DNA of 64,000 nucleotides from Salinicola acroporae (GCF_003206615.1 NZ_PZJW01000002.1:419803-483802), one strand, 5' to 3'. Shown: positions 29,307 through 39,206, numbered from the stretch's first letter. The notes: generated from the sequence alone by a model not told the origin. Made by a program: numbers and translations.

Positions 29307-29382
29307 TGGTGGGTCGTGTAGGATTCGAACCTACGACCAATTGGTTAAAAGCCAACTGCTCTACCAACTGAGCTAACGACCC
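29307..29382 (-). tRNA. tRNA-Lys (UUU), copy 1 of the tandem array
   Basis: Promoter-proximal copy, 76 nt with encoded CCA and UUU anticodon, identical to the other two. The mature 5' end is 17 bp from the -10 hexamer on the upstream side. Confidence 0.97.
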
Positions 29383-29399
29383 CTTCCGACTGGGCGCAC

Positions 29400-29428
29400 A
29401 TATTACTCATAAGCCTCGGAGCAGGCAA
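29400..29428 (-). promoter_or_regulatory. Sigma-70 promoter of the tRNA-Lys array
   Basis: On the minus strand TTGCCT, a 17-bp spacer, then TAATAT, followed by a GC-rich discriminator (GTGCGCCC). Consensus hexamers, ideal spacing and GC-rich discriminator fit a strong, stringently controlled stable-RNA promoter. Confidence 0.8.
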
Positions 29429-29469
29429 GCGTTTTTTCCCGCCCCGCGGCCGATGTCGCAACGCCGGAA

Positions 29470-30336
29470 TCAGGAGTCCTGACGACGCGGGCGACGCGGT
29501 TTCTTCATCGCCGTCACCGGGCGACGCTTGTTCTTGTCGCGGCTCCAGCGGTTCTTCTCGTCCGGCGTCAGCTCGGGCACCTTGCGCGGTTCGAGGCCAG
29601 CCAGGTTCGACAGCTCGTCGATCTCGTCCTGGGTCATCTCGGTCCACTCGCCGGCCTTGGCCCGCTTGTCGAGGAAGATATTGCCGTAGCGGACTCGCTT
29701 CAACCGGCTCACGGTCAGGCCCTGGGACTCCCACAGCCGCCGCACCTCGCGGTTGCGACCTTCGAGGATCACGACGTGGAACCAGGTGTTGATGCCCTCG
29801 CCGCCGAACTCCTGGACATCGGAGAAGCGCGCCGGGCCATCCTCGAGCATCACGCCCTCGACCATGGCGACCACGTGTTCACGCTTCACTTCGCCCATGA
29901 CGCGAACGGCATATTCACGTTCGATCTGGTGCGAGGGGTGCATCAGCCGGTTGGCCAGCTCCCCGTCGGTGGTGAACAGCAGCAGCCCGCTGGTGTTGAT
30001 GTCGAGGCGGCCGATCGCGATCCAGCGCTCGCCCTTCAGTCGCGGCAGGCGTTCGAACACGGTCCGCCGCCCCTCCGGATCCTTGCGCGTGCACAGCTCG
30101 CCTTCCGGCTTGTTGTACATGATGACCCGGCGAGGCACCTCCTCGACGGCGCGCAGGTTGATGGCCCGGTCGTCGAGCGCCACGCGGTCGCGCGAGCCGA
30201 CGCGGTCGCCCAGCTTGGCGACCTGGCCATTGACCTTGATCCGGCCGGCGCTGATCGCGGCTTCCATTTCGCGTCGCGAGCCATATCCGGCGCGCGCCAG
30301 CACTTTCTGCAGTTTCTCGGTGTTGGTATCCGTCAT
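29470..30336 (-). CDS. rluB: 23S rRNA pseudouridine(2605) synthase
   Basis: 288 residues (E. coli RluB 291). N-terminal S4-like domain ([19 protein letters not shown]), then the pseudouridine synthase core with catalytic Asp in [15 protein letters not shown]-terminal basic tail rich in Arg/Lys, ending [11 protein letters not shown], typical of RluB. It lies downstream of scpA-scpB, the common gammaproteobacterial arrangement. Confidence 0.94.
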   Translation of the reverse strand: MTDTNTEKLQKVLARAGYGSRREMEAAISAGRIKVNGQVAKLGDRVGSRDRVALDDRAINLRAVEEVPRRVIMYNKPEGELCTRKDPEGRRTVFERLPRLKGERWIAIGRLDINTSGLLLFTTDGELANRLMHPSHQIEREYAVRVMGEVKREHVVAMVEGVMLEDGPARFSDVQEFGGEGINTWFHVVILEGRNREVRRLWESQGLTVSRLKRVRYGNIFLDKRAKAGEWTEMTQDEIDELSNLAGLEPRKVPELTPDEKNRWSRDKNKRRPVTAMKKPRRPRRQDS

Positions 30337-30411
30337 GATGCTTCATTGCCTCTTCGGCTAGTCGCCAGCTTCCGCCCGGGCTGTCGGCAGCCCGGCTCGA
30401 GGCGGCGACTG

Positions 30412-31323
30412 TCAGATGTCCGTGTCCGATCCATCGGGGTCCGAATCGGTGCCGCTACCCGGCACCTCCGATTCATCCCGACGTCTGCGGGCACGTTCGG
30501 CCAGTCGCGCCTCGAGCTCGGCAAAACTCAGCGACTCGCCGGGGGACGCCATCTCGGCGTGTTCGTCATTGTCGGAAGCAGGTTCCGACGTTACCGATGA
30601 ATCTTCTCTGCCGGCCGTTGTGTCGTCGGAAGACGCGGTGTCATCCACGCCGGCTTCGGCATTGCTACCGTCCGCCTCGTCGGCGCCGGGACCGGCATCG
30701 GCAGCGACGCCGTCGGGCACATCGGCGAACGGCTGGTGCATGGCCGTTTCGAACGTCTCGAAGGACTTGAGTTCATGCATCGGCGGCAACGAATCCAGCG
30801 TCTGCAGCCCCAGGTCATCGAGAAACGCCCGGGTAGTCGCGTAGACCGCCGGCCGTCCCGGCACGTCGCGATGACCGACGACCCGGATCCAGCCCCGCTC
30901 CACCAGCGTGCGCATGATCGAACTGCTGACCGCCACGCCGCGCACTTCCTCGATGTCCCCGCGGGTGACCGGCTGGCGGTAGGCGATCAGCGCCAGGGTC
31001 TCGAGCAGCGCCCGCGAGTATCGCTGCGGTTTCTCGTCCCACAGCCGCGATACCCACGGCGAGTAGCGCTGACGGATCCTGACCTGATAACCCGAGGCGG
31101 ACTCCTGCAACTCCAGCGCCCCGCCCGCCATCAACCGTTCGCCGAGCTTGTTCAGCGACTCGCGGATGGCGGCACGGGACGGCGGCTGCCCCGAACCGAG
31201 CGGGCCGTCGCCGAACAGCCCCTCGATCCGTTCCAGCGAGAGCGGCTCGCCGGCGGCCAGCAGTACCGCCTCCAGAATCTCGTCCAGCGCTGGGGTCACG
31301 TAAGGGTCGGTCAGACGGTTCAT
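30412..31323 (-). CDS. scpB: Segregation and condensation protein B
   Basis: 303 residues. Two winged-helix domains typical of ScpB: DEILEAVLLAAGEPLSLERI, then ALLETLALIAYRQPVTRGDIE and IRVVGHRDVPGRPAVYATT. ScpB dimers join ScpA and SMC in the condensin complex. The last 100 residues are low-complexity and acidic (Asp, Glu, Ser, Thr), an extension seen in several gammaproteobacterial ScpB proteins. The start overlaps the scpA stop. Confidence 0.94.
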   Translation of the reverse strand: MNRLTDPYVTPALDEILEAVLLAAGEPLSLERIEGLFGDGPLGSGQPPSRAAIRESLNKLGERLMAGGALELQESASGYQVRIRQRYSPWVSRLWDEKPQRYSRALLETLALIAYRQPVTRGDIEEVRGVAVSSSIMRTLVERGWIRVVGHRDVPGRPAVYATTRAFLDDLGLQTLDSLPPMHELKSFETFETAMHQPFADVPDGVAADAGPGADEADGSNAEAGVDDTASSDDTTAGREDSSVTSEPASDNDEHAEMASPGESLSFAELEARLAERARRRRDESEVPGSGTDSDPDGSDTDI

Positions 31324-32285
31324 GCCCGGATCTCGCCGTCGCCGTTATCGGATGCCTCGATGCCGCTCGCCGGCGCGGACGTCCCGGTCTCGAAAGCCGG
31401 CTCGCCCGGGATATCGCCATCGTCGCCTGCGGCGCCGTCCTCGACCGCCAGCCTGGCCCGCAGGTGTATCGGCGAGAGCGGCGCATTCTGCACGATTTCG
31501 ATCATCGACTCACGCGCTAATTCGAGAATCGCCATGAAGGTGACGATGACCCCGGCGCGGCCCTCGGAAAGGTCGAACAGTGCCTCGAACGGCGTGTAGC
31601 GATCCGCGTTCAGTCTGGCCATGATCGACAGCATCCGCTCGCGGGTCGAGAGGACCTCGCGACTGATCCGGTGGGTCTGGCGCAGATCGGCCCGCTTGAG
31701 CATGCCGCCGAGGGCCCCGAGCAGATCGTTCAGCGATACGTCGGGATGGACCACCCGCGGTTCGAGTTCCGGCAGCGCCGCCTGTGCCGGATACCAGTCG
31801 CGCCCCATGCGTGGCAGCGTGTCGAGCTCCTCGGCGGAGAGCTTGAGCTGTTCGTACTCCTGCAGCCGCCGGCTCAGCTCGGCGCGCGGGTCGGCTTCCT
31901 CGTCGTCTTCGTCGCCCTTGGGCGGCCGCGGCAACAGCGTGCGCGACTTGATCTCGGCGAGCATCGCGGCCATCACCAGATACTCGCCGGCCAGGTCGAT
32001 CTCCATCGCCTGCATCAGATCCACGTACTCGACGTACTGGTGGGTGATGGCGGCGACGTTGATCGCCAGGATATCGAGATTCTGCCGCCGGATCAGATAG
32101 AGCAGCAGGTCGAGCGGCCCCTCGAAGGTCTCGAGGAAGACCTTGAGCGCTTCCGGCGGGATATAGAGATCCTGCGGCAGCTCGGTCAGGCGTTCGCCGT
32201 TGACCCGGACCACGAAGTCGAGTGGCAACTGCCCTGATGGCGACGCCTCGGCGGCATCGGGCTGTTCGGATTCGATCACGCTCAC
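31320..32285 (-). CDS. scpA: Segregation and condensation protein A
   Basis: 321 residues. Kleisin subunit: the N-terminal FEGPLDLLLYLIRRQNLDILAI (helical SMC-binding part, quoted here in two pieces: FEGPLDLLLYLIR and RQNLDILAI) is diagnostic, and the C-terminal winged helix includes VIVTFMAILELARE. It bridges SMC heads with ScpB. It is translationally coupled to scpB by a 4-bp overlap. Confidence 0.94.
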   Translation of the reverse strand: MSVIESEQPDAAEASPSGQLPLDFVVRVNGERLTELPQDLYIPPEALKVFLETFEGPLDLLLYLIRRQNLDILAINVAAITHQYVEYVDLMQAMEIDLAGEYLVMAAMLAEIKSRTLLPRPPKGDEDDEEADPRAELSRRLQEYEQLKLSAEELDTLPRMGRDWYPAQAALPELEPRVVHPDVSLNDLLGALGGMLKRADLRQTHRISREVLSTRERMLSIMARLNADRYTPFEALFDLSEGRAGVIVTFMAILELARESMIEIVQNAPLSPIHLRARLAVEDGAAGDDGDIPGEPAFETGTSAPASGIEASDNGDGEIRA

Positions 32286-32398
32286 GCCGCCTCCCGGATC
32301 GCTGATGGATAGTGACCGCAGTCTAACAAGGCAGGCGACGCTGGCCTATCGGCACGAAGTCGACGGTTCGGCGATGGCCACACCGCTCCGGCCAAGTA

Positions 32399-33523
32399 TC
32401 AAGCGGGCTGGCGCGAAAAACGCCGGTAGGTGAAGTCGTCGTCTCGCTTCGAATCGACGATCGCCAGCGTCTGGATCTCGTCATGATAGGGCGAGCGCTC
32501 GCAGACCGGGTCCATCTGGGTGGCGTCACCGGTCAACATCAAGGCCTGGCAGCGGCAGCCGCCCCAGTCGATCTCGCGCCGCTCGCAGCTCTGGCACGCG
32601 TCCGGCATCCAGTCGGTACCGCGATAGGCGTTGAAGGCGGGGCTATGCTGCCAGATATCCCCAAGAGAATGTTCGTTCACGTTCCAGAACGCGAGGCCGG
32701 GGATCGTCTCGGCGGCGTGGCACGGCAGCACCTTGCCCGCGGGCGTCACATTGAGTGACTGGCGCCCCCAGCCGTTCATGCACGGCTTGGGCAGCCGCGC
32801 ATAGTAATCCGGCACCACGGCGTCGATCACCAACTTGCCCTTGAGCCGCTCGCGGGCCGCTTCCACCAGATCGAGCGCTTCCATCACCTGTTCCCGCGGC
32901 GGCATCAGCGCGCCACGGTTCTGAAGCGCCCAGCCGTAATACTGCGCGTGCGCGATCTCGAGGCGCCGCGCGCCCAGTTCCAGTGCCAGTTCGACCAGAT
33001 CGGGGATCTGACGCAGGTTGGCACGATGGATCACGCTGTTGAGCGTCAACGGCAGCCCGACGTCGGTCACCTCGGCGGCAAAGGCCAGCTTCTTGTCGAA
33101 GGCGCCGGGAAGGTTGGCGATATGATCGTTGACCTCCGCCGTCGCACCCTGCACCGAGAGCTGGACGTGATCGAGCCCGGCGTCTGCCAGCGCTTCGAGA
33201 CGCGCGCGACCGATATTGACGCCGGCGGTGATCAGATTGGAATAGAGGCCATGTTCGGCACAGCTCGCCACCAGCGCTTCCAGATCCTGGCGCAACGCCG
33301 GCTCGCCGCCGGAAAGATGCACCTGCAGCACGCCGAGCTCGGCCGCCTCGGCAAAGACTCGCTGCCAGGTCTCGGTCTCGAGCTCCTCGCGTTTGCGGGT
33401 CAGTTCGACCGGGTTGGAGCAGTACGGGCACTGCAGCGGGCAGCGGTGGGTTAGCTCCGCCAGCATGCCGATAGGCGCCGGCGGCATCGGGGGCGACTGG
33501 TGCGCTTCCGGCCGGGTATTCAT
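32399..33523 (-). CDS. pqqE: PQQ synthesis radical SAM enzyme PqqE
   Basis: 374 residues. The radical-SAM cysteines are Cys28, Cys32 and Cys35 in RCPLQCPYC; the C-terminal SPASM cysteines lie in [11 protein letters not shown] and [20 protein letters not shown]. It forms the C-C bond between Glu and Tyr of PqqA with PqqD as chaperone. The ATG overlaps the pqqD stop. Last gene of the leftward pqqABCDE operon. Confidence 0.96.
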   Translation of the reverse strand: MNTRPEAHQSPPMPPAPIGMLAELTHRCPLQCPYCSNPVELTRKREELETETWQRVFAEAAELGVLQVHLSGGEPALRQDLEALVASCAEHGLYSNLITAGVNIGRARLEALADAGLDHVQLSVQGATAEVNDHIANLPGAFDKKLAFAAEVTDVGLPLTLNSVIHRANLRQIPDLVELALELGARRLEIAHAQYYGWALQNRGALMPPREQVMEALDLVEAARERLKGKLVIDAVVPDYYARLPKPCMNGWGRQSLNVTPAGKVLPCHAAETIPGLAFWNVNEHSLGDIWQHSPAFNAYRGTDWMPDACQSCERREIDWGGCRCQALMLTGDATQMDPVCERSPYHDEIQTLAIVDSKRDDDFTYRRFSRQPA

Positions 33524-33840
33524 GTCACTTCCAGAACGTTCTTGGTGATCAGGTCGGCGAGCATGCGGCGCACGTCGCCGAGAATGCGCTCCCGCGGTGC
33601 GGCAAAAGCCTGCGCCAGATCGTCGACGATGGCGGCGATATCGCGCTCGCCGTCGACACGCATCAGTACCTGCTGGGCGATGGGATCGAGCTGGAACACC
33701 CGCTCCGGCGCCAGCAGCACCCAGCCACCGCGGGTCTTGTCCTCGCGCAGCCGCACGCCACGCGGGATCTTGACCACGTCGGACTCGTGAAGACCGGGCA
33801 CGCCGCCGGCGTCGCCATTGCTATCGGTATCGGCACTCAC
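33520..33840 (-). CDS. pqqD: PQQ peptide chaperone PqqD
   Basis: 106 residues (typical 90-100). The [20 protein letters not shown] and [15 protein letters not shown] segments are the PqqD fold that binds PqqA and presents it to PqqE. The first 20 residues are a Gly/Asp/Ser-rich extension; a later start is possible but the given ATG overlaps the pqqC stop by 4 bp, as in the rest of the operon. Confidence 0.94.
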   Translation of the reverse strand: MSADTDSNGDAGGVPGLHESDVVKIPRGVRLREDKTRGGWVLLAPERVFQLDPIAQQVLMRVDGERDIAAIVDDLAQAFAAPRERILGDVRRMLADLITKNVLEVT

Positions 33841-34667
33841 CGAGCAAGCCCCCCGTGGTCATTCAGGCCGTCGCCCTCGATCTCCTGCCCTTCGACACCA
33901 CTGCCCCAGGCGCCCGGCGGCACCTGGCCCGAGCCCTCCGAGCCGGAGCCCACGTAGGCGTGCTGGAGCGCATCGAGCATTGCCCACAGCACGCTGCACT
34001 TGAAGCGCAGTGCATCGATCACCGCTTGCTGCTGATCGGCACGCACCGCGTGGCGCTTGACGTAGTCCAGCGCCATCTCGGCATCCCGCGGCGCCTGGGT
34101 CAGCCGCGGCTCGAAGTAGGCAAGCGTCTCGCGGGAGACGAAATCGTAGTGTTCGAGCATGCCGCGCACGCGCTGGCCGATCACCATCGGCGAGAACAGC
34201 TCGGTCAGCGACGAGGCGATCGCTTCCAGCAGCGTCCGGTCGCGCACGAAGTGGGTATAGGCCTCGACGGCAAAGCGCGTCGCCGGGAGGATGCCGCGGG
34301 TCGAGACGACCAGTTCCCGCGACAGCCCGAGACCATCGGTCAGCTTCAGCCAGCGCTCGATGCCACCCTCGCCCGGCGCTTCGCCGTCATGGTCGACCAG
34401 TCGCGAGCGCCAGGTTCGACGCAGCTCGGGATCGTCGAGCCTCGCCATCAGCGAGGCATCCTTGATCGGGATCATCGCCTGGTAGTAGTAGCGGTTGAGC
34501 GCCCAGGCCTGGACCTGGCGCTTGTCGAGCTCGCCGTTCTGCAGCATCAGCTGGAACGGATGACGATGGTGATAGCGCGTCTCGCCCACCTCGCGCAGGC
34601 GGGCTTCCAGCGCCTCCACGCTCAGCGGCTCGACGAGATCCGGATGATTCTCGAAAGAGAGGCTCAA
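33837..34667 (-). CDS. pqqC: Pyrroloquinoline-quinone synthase PqqC
   Basis: 276 residues, about 25 longer than usual. Catalyses the last oxidation and ring closure to PQQ. Conserved core: RYHHRHPFQLMLQNGELD, ALNRYYYQAMIPIKDA and VVSTRGILPATRFAVEAY. The C-terminus after the normal VPPGAW end carries an extra Gly/Glu/Asp-rich tail. Overlaps pqqB by 4 bp. Confidence 0.95.
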   Translation of the reverse strand: MSLSFENHPDLVEPLSVEALEARLREVGETRYHHRHPFQLMLQNGELDKRQVQAWALNRYYYQAMIPIKDASLMARLDDPELRRTWRSRLVDHDGEAPGEGGIERWLKLTDGLGLSRELVVSTRGILPATRFAVEAYTHFVRDRTLLEAIASSLTELFSPMVIGQRVRGMLEHYDFVSRETLAYFEPRLTQAPRDAEMALDYVKRHAVRADQQQAVIDALRFKCSVLWAMLDALQHAYVGSGSEGSGQVPPGAWGSGVEGQEIEGDGLNDHGGLAR

Positions 34668-35599
34668 CAGCTCAGCTCCATGCCGTCATGGGCGATCTCC
34701 CAGCCGGCGCCCTCGGCGGCCTGGCGCTCGGGAGAGCCCGCGATCAACACCGGGTTGGTGTTGTTGATGTGAACGAAGACACGCTGGCCCAGCGAGAGGT
34801 CGGCCAGCGCGGCGATGCTGCCATCTTCCCCGGACATCGACATGTGGCCCATGCGTTGGCCCGTCTTGTGGCCGACGCCCGCCCGCACCATTTCGTCGTC
34901 GCGCCACAGCGTGCCGTCGAACAGCAGCAGGTCGGCACCATCGAGGCGCGCGGCGAGTGCCGGGGTCATCGCCGCACAGCCGGGAATGTAGAAGGCCCGC
35001 TTGTCGCCACTGGTCAACTCGACGCCTACGGTGCTCTCGTCTTCGACGCCGATCTCGACCTGGTCGCCCTCGAGATAGAGCGCGGTCTTGCCGGGCACCG
35101 CGAACAGCCGCGCTTGCAGACCTTCGAGCAGGGCAAACGGCCGGCCCAGGACGATCGATTCACGACTGACGTAGTCTGGGTTCAGCACCTCGAAGATCGG
35201 ACTGCCGCGCAGCACATCCTGAATTATCGGCGTTGCCAGCAGCCGGAACGGCGAGCTCTCGCGCAGGTTGAGCAGGCCGCCGATATGATCGACATCGGCA
35301 TTGGTCAGCAGCACGCTGGCGATCGGCGTATGCCGACGACCCTCGCGCGGATGCAGTGCCGGCGTCTGTTGGATCTGCTTGAGAATATCGGGCGCGCAGT
35401 TGATCAGCGCCCAGTTCTCGCCGTCGACACTGACGGCGATCGAGGATTGGGTGCGTGGCGAGACGCGTGGATCCCCTTTCCAGGCCAGGCGGCAGACATC
35501 GCAGCGGCAGTTCCACTGAGGCGAACCGCCACCGGCGGCCGCCCCCAGTACACGCAGCTGCAGCACAGCGCCGCCGCGCGGGTCTCGCTGCGGGATCAA
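34664..35599 (-). CDS. pqqB: PQQ synthesis protein PqqB (MBL fold)
   Basis: 311 residues with the opening LRVLGAAAGGGSPQWNCRC and the zinc-hydrolase motif TNADVDHIGG. PqqB is an iron-dependent hydroxylase acting on the cross-linked Glu-Tyr intermediate. The start is uncertain: TTG at 35599 overlaps the pqqA stop (TTGA) and fits tight coupling, while a GTG at about 35566 (before LQLRVLG) gives the more usual N-terminus. Neither has a strong ribosome site. Confidence 0.93.
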   Translation of the reverse strand: MIPQRDPRGGAVLQLRVLGAAAGGGSPQWNCRCDVCRLAWKGDPRVSPRTQSSIAVSVDGENWALINCAPDILKQIQQTPALHPREGRRHTPIASVLLTNADVDHIGGLLNLRESSPFRLLATPIIQDVLRGSPIFEVLNPDYVSRESIVLGRPFALLEGLQARLFAVPGKTALYLEGDQVEIGVEDESTVGVELTSGDKRAFYIPGCAAMTPALAARLDGADLLLFDGTLWRDDEMVRAGVGHKTGQRMGHMSMSGEDGSIAALADLSLGQRVFVHINNTNPVLIAGSPERQAAEGAGWEIAHDGMELSC

Positions 35600-35673
35600 A
35601 ACTCAGCGGGCATGTAGTCGTTGATTTCCATGCCGACGCAGATTTCCTTCACTTCAGGGGTCGTCCAGCTCAT
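35596..35673 (-). CDS. pqqA: PQQ precursor peptide PqqA
   Basis: 25-residue peptide. It contains Glu16 and Tyr20 in MEINDY, the exact E-x-x-x-Y pair that PqqE cross-links to build PQQ. The N-terminal MSWTTPEVKEICVGM is family-typical. AAGGAG precedes the ATG. The stop overlaps the presumed pqqB start. Easily missed because of its size. Confidence 0.95.
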   Translation of the reverse strand: MSWTTPEVKEICVGMEINDYMPAEF

Positions 35674-35726
35674 GGGGAGCTCCTTGGCTTTCGGGTTGGG
35701 GTAAACGCTCGAACGAGCGCCACTTC

Positions 35727-35755
35727 ATTCTAGTCAAAGGTCGCGATTGGCCCAA
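35727..35755 (-). promoter_or_regulatory. Putative sigma-70 promoter of pqqABCDE
   Basis: On the minus strand TTGGGC, 17 bp, TAGAAT, about 55 bp upstream of the pqqA start. The leader then contains a small palindrome, CGCTCGAACGAGCG (35706-35719). The hexamers are imperfect, so this is tentative. Confidence 0.5.
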
Positions 35756-35780
35756 TGACTTTATTAGCAAGAAAACAATT

Positions 35781-37724
35781 TCATCCTTCGGCGGCGGCCG
35801 TGTCCGCCGTGCGATAACGCCCGACATAGTCGAACAACTTCTCGTCGACCCGCCAATGACGTCCGGTCTTGCGACCGATGACGAAGTCCGGCGCGCGCAG
35901 GCGTGCCGCTTGCTCGGCGGCCTCCTCGGCCGAACGAGGTTGCCAGCCGCTACCCGGTGCACGTAGATGCCGGCGCAGAAAGACGCGTTCGAACACATGC
36001 CGCTGCCCCGGCGTGTCGAGTCCGAACCACTCGTCCAGGGTGTCGCCGTCCTCATCGTGATAGGTCACCTTGAGCCGTGGCACGCCGCGCCCGTTGGTGG
36101 TCGCCGTCAGTTGCATGCCACCGACCCGCAGAACCTTGGCGTGACGCAGCTTGAGCGCATCGCGCAGCTTGTCGTCGGGGTCGACCAGTCGCTCGCCACA
36201 CTGCCCGCACACGCGGGCGGCGATGTCGTTCTCGCCGCCGCACTGCTCGCACACCTTGAAGCGGAAGCGGAAGGTGCACTGGCTTTTCATCGCACCCGAC
36301 CCCGCGCTCTCGCTTGCATTGGCGCCCGACCCCGCGCCGACAGCCGATTCTCTCGTCGATTTTGGCTCTGCGCCTTTCGCGCGGCTTTGGGCGCGATAAA
36401 CGAGCCCCTGGCAGCGCCGACCATGGTGCTCGATCACGACCTCACCGTCGCGCTTGCCCCAGAAGGTATTGGCAAAACCGCACTCGGGACACTCGACCTG
36501 CACCGGCTCACTCTCGCCGTCCGGGCGTGCCTGGGCGATCTCCGGGGCGTAGAGTTCCCAGGGGTTGCCGGCATAGTCGAGGATCAGGCAGTCGGTCTTG
36601 CCCGGCGAGAGCCGCAGGCCGCGACCGACGATCTGCTGATAGAGCCCCACGGATTCGGTCGGGCGCAGAATGGCGATCACGTCCACGTGCGGCGCATCGA
36701 AGCCGGTCGTCAGCACCGCCACATTGACCAGGTACTTGAGCTCGCGGGCCTTGAAAGCCGCAATCAATCGCTCTCGCTCCGGCCCCGGCGTCGCCCCGGT
36801 CACCAGCGCGCTCTCCTCCCCAGGCAGCAGCCCCAGCACTTCCTCGGCGTGGGCGACGGTGGCGGCGAAGATCATCACGCCCTGCCGATCGCGGGCACGC
36901 TCGATCACGTCATCAACGATCCGTGGCGTAGCACGATTGCCTCGAACCACGCCGTCGAGATCACGTTCGGCGAACTGACCATTGCGCTGTGGCGTCAGCC
37001 GGGAGAAGTCGTAGAACGCCAGGGCGCCATCGATGCGCCTGGGCTCGGCGAGGTAGCCCTGACGCACCATCACCCGTAGCGGCTGCTCGAATACGCAGTC
37101 GCGGAAGAAGGCATCCTCCGGCCCCTTCACCATGCCGTGGTAGTGGCGGTGGTAGAGAAAACCCTCGCCGAGCCGATAGGGCGTTGCCGTCAGTCCCAGC
37201 ACCTTGAGGTTGGGCCGCGCCTCGCGCAGCCGCGCGATCACCCTCTCGTAGGTCGAGACGCTGCGCCGACGGTCATCCTCGGTGTTGCCGGCACCGCGAG
37301 CCAGCGCCTCTTTTGAAATCGACAGGCGGTGACACTCATCGATCACCAGCAGCGTGAACTCGCCACTGGTGAAATCGTCCAGCCCGTTGACCACCGACTG
37401 CACCGAGCCGAACACCACCTGGAGCTCACTCTCCTTGCGCTTGAGGCCGGCGCTGTAGATGTCCGCCTCCAGGCCGTAAGCGAGGTACTTGGCATGATTC
37501 TGCTCGACCAGCTCGCGCACATGGGCCAGCACCAGCACGCGGCCGCGAGCGAGCCTGGCCAGTTCGGCGATGACCAGGGACTTGCCGCTACCGGTGGGCA
37601 ACACGACCACCGCCGGATCGTCGCTAAGCCGGAAGTGTTCGATGACGTTATCGACGGCCTGGCGCTGATAGGGGCGGAGTCGAGGGGCGGCGTAGGTGAC
37701 GGAGGATCTGGGCATGAGCGGCAT
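35781..37724 (-). CDS. Superfamily 2 DEAD/DEAH-type helicase with zinc ribbon
   Basis: About 647 residues. Walker A PTGSGKS (about 43-49), DECH box in [10 protein letters not shown], and helicase C-terminal motif [15 protein letters not shown]. After the motor come two Cys pairs, [10 protein letters not shown] and CEQCGGEND...CGQCGERL, i.e. zinc ribbons. This is the RadD/YejH-like arrangement; E. coli RadD (586 aa) acts in DNA crossover repair. No clear ribosome site; starts at 37763, 37724 or 37715 are all possible and I take the middle one. Confidence 0.85.
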   Translation of the reverse strand: MPLMPRSSVTYAAPRLRPYQRQAVDNVIEHFRLSDDPAVVVLPTGSGKSLVIAELARLARGRVLVLAHVRELVEQNHAKYLAYGLEADIYSAGLKRKESELQVVFGSVQSVVNGLDDFTSGEFTLLVIDECHRLSISKEALARGAGNTEDDRRRSVSTYERVIARLREARPNLKVLGLTATPYRLGEGFLYHRHYHGMVKGPEDAFFRDCVFEQPLRVMVRQGYLAEPRRIDGALAFYDFSRLTPQRNGQFAERDLDGVVRGNRATPRIVDDVIERARDRQGVMIFAATVAHAEEVLGLLPGEESALVTGATPGPERERLIAAFKARELKYLVNVAVLTTGFDAPHVDVIAILRPTESVGLYQQIVGRGLRLSPGKTDCLILDYAGNPWELYAPEIAQARPDGESEPVQVECPECGFANTFWGKRDGEVVIEHHGRRCQGLVYRAQSRAKGAEPKSTRESAVGAGSGANASESAGSGAMKSQCTFRFRFKVCEQCGGENDIAARVCGQCGERLVDPDDKLRDALKLRHAKVLRVGGMQLTATTNGRGVPRLKVTYHDEDGDTLDEWFGLDTPGQRHVFERVFLRRHLRAPGSGWQPRSAEEAAEQAARLRAPDFVIGRKTGRHWRVDEKLFDYVGRYRTADTAAAEG

Positions 37725-37841
37725 GGTACTCAGGTCTCGCGGCCGGGGAAACGGTCCGGCCAAGGCGTGACCACCCCTCTTTGAGCGCAGCGCTCAACGA
37801 CATCCCCCGCGACCACTACATCTTTAGTTGAATTGCCAATA

Positions 37842-37879
37842 ATGATTGGTTCGATCAAATTAACTACCGTTCCAATCAT
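37842..37879. promoter_or_regulatory. Island operator 1, upstream of kdgT-lar operon
   Basis: ATTGGTTCGATCAAA at 37845-37859 matches the island palindrome ATTGATYCGATCAAT with three changes. In addition ATGATTGG (37842) and CCAATCAT (37872) form an 8-bp inverted repeat. Same family as the sites before the NRAMP-like, tct and deoR genes. The MITE-like copy lies between this site and the kdgT start. Confidence 0.6.
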
Positions 37880-37883
37880 CATA

Positions 37884-38040
37884 TGCCCTGCATGAGTCGA
37901 CGCGCGGCGTGAAGCACGACGCGCCAGAGGCTCAGAAACCGGAGCCTGAGCGGTACAGGCGAGAATTCCGTCCGGGCTGGCGTGCCAGCACCGCACAACG
38001 AAGCGACCTTCCCGCCCAGGCATTTATGCAGCGCTTCCCC
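37884..38040. mobile_element. Diverged second copy of the MITE-like element
   Basis: In inverted orientation it begins GGGAAGCGCTGCATAAATG, then aligns through GGTGCT, AGGCTCCGG and CGTGCTTCAC-type blocks with the element at 13716. The right end is degenerate (TCATGCAGGGCATATG), so its inverted repeats and target duplication are no longer recognisable. It occupies the leader between the putative operator and kdgT. Confidence 0.65.
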
Positions 38041-38081
38041 AGCGAACCACTCGCCACGCATGGCGCACGGGAGTCAACCCC

Positions 38082-39206
38082 ATGAAACTGCTCGCCACGA
38101 TCCAGAAGGTCCCCGGAGGCCTGATGGTGGTCCCCCTCATCTTTGGCGCCGCGCTCAATACCATCGATCAGCTCCACCTGCCCTGGATCACCGCGATCCT
38201 GCAGTGGCTGGGTGCGGGGCAGACCGACAGCGGCCAGTACGAATTCCTGCGCATCGGCGGTTTTTCCCAGGAGCTGTTCAAGGATGGGGCGCTAGTGCTG
38301 ATTGCGCTGTTCCTGTTCTGCTCCGGTAGCCAGATGAACCTGCGCGTGGGCGGCAAGGCGCTCAAGAAAGGCGCTCTGCTGGTCACCGCCAAATATCTGA
38401 CCGGCCTGGCGGTAGGTGTGGGTCTGGGCCTGATGTTCGATCCGATCGATGGCCTGCTGGGTCTTTCGACGGTGGCGATCATTGCCGCCATGACCAACGG
38501 CAACGGCGGCATGTACGCGGCACTCACCAGCCAGTACGGCAACCGCTCCGACACCGGCGCGGTGGCGATCCTGTCACTCAACGATGGCCCGTTCTTCACG
38601 CTGATGTCGCTGGGCCTGCTGGGCTCCCAGTTCCCGGTGATCGCCTTCATCGCCGTACTGCTGCCGATCGCGCTGGGGATGCTGCTGGGCAATCTCGATC
38701 GCGACATTCGCACTTTTCTCAAGCCCGGCGAGATCCTGCCGGTGCCGTTCTTTGCCTTTGCCCTGGGCGCCAACATGAACCTGGCGGCCTTCTTCAATCC
38801 CGAGGTCGTGGGGGCCGGCCTGCTGCTGGGCGTCATGACGACGATACTGACTGGTGGCGCCGGTATCCTGGTCTTCCGGCTGTTCCGCGAGCCCAGTGTC
38901 ATCGCCCCGGTGTCGGAAGCGACCACGGCCGGCAACGCTGCCGGAACGCCGGCCGCCATCGCCGCCGCGGCAGCGGTGGCCGCCAACTCGGGCATGATGA
39001 GCGCGGCCGAGGCGCAGAGCTATCATGACCTGGTCAACATCGCCACGTCGCAAATCTCGATCGCCACGCTGACGACCGCCATCCTCGGGCCGATCGCCGT
39101 GATGCTGGTCGACCGCTGGCAGAAGAGACGCGGTATCGATGGCACCCTCGAGGACGAGCCCCACCTTCGTGCCGGCGACGAGCTGAGCACGGCGCGCGAC
39201 GGTTGA
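38082..39206 (+). CDS. kdgT: 2-keto-3-deoxygluconate permease family transporter
   Basis: 374 residues against about 327 for KdgT; the extra part is a 40-residue C-terminal tail. The family segments KVPGGLMVVPLIFGAALNT, MTNGNGGMYAAL and LSLNDGPFFTLMSLG are plain. It imports sugar-derived acids (2-keto-3-deoxygluconate in enterics) by proton symport. It heads an operon with larA, larE, larB and larC, which suggests the permease brings in the 2-hydroxy acid on which the LarA-type enzyme acts. The real substrate may differ from KDG. Confidence 0.88.
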   Translation: MKLLATIQKVPGGLMVVPLIFGAALNTIDQLHLPWITAILQWLGAGQTDSGQYEFLRIGGFSQELFKDGALVLIALFLFCSGSQMNLRVGGKALKKGALLVTAKYLTGLAVGVGLGLMFDPIDGLLGLSTVAIIAAMTNGNGGMYAALTSQYGNRSDTGAVAILSLNDGPFFTLMSLGLLGSQFPVIAFIAVLLPIALGMLLGNLDRDIRTFLKPGEILPVPFFAFALGANMNLAAFFNPEVVGAGLLLGVMTTILTGGAGILVFRLFREPSVIAPVSEATTAGNAAGTPAAIAAAAAVAANSGMMSAAEAQSYHDLVNIATSQISIATLTTAILGPIAVMLVDRWQKRRGIDGTLEDEPHLRAGDELSTARDG

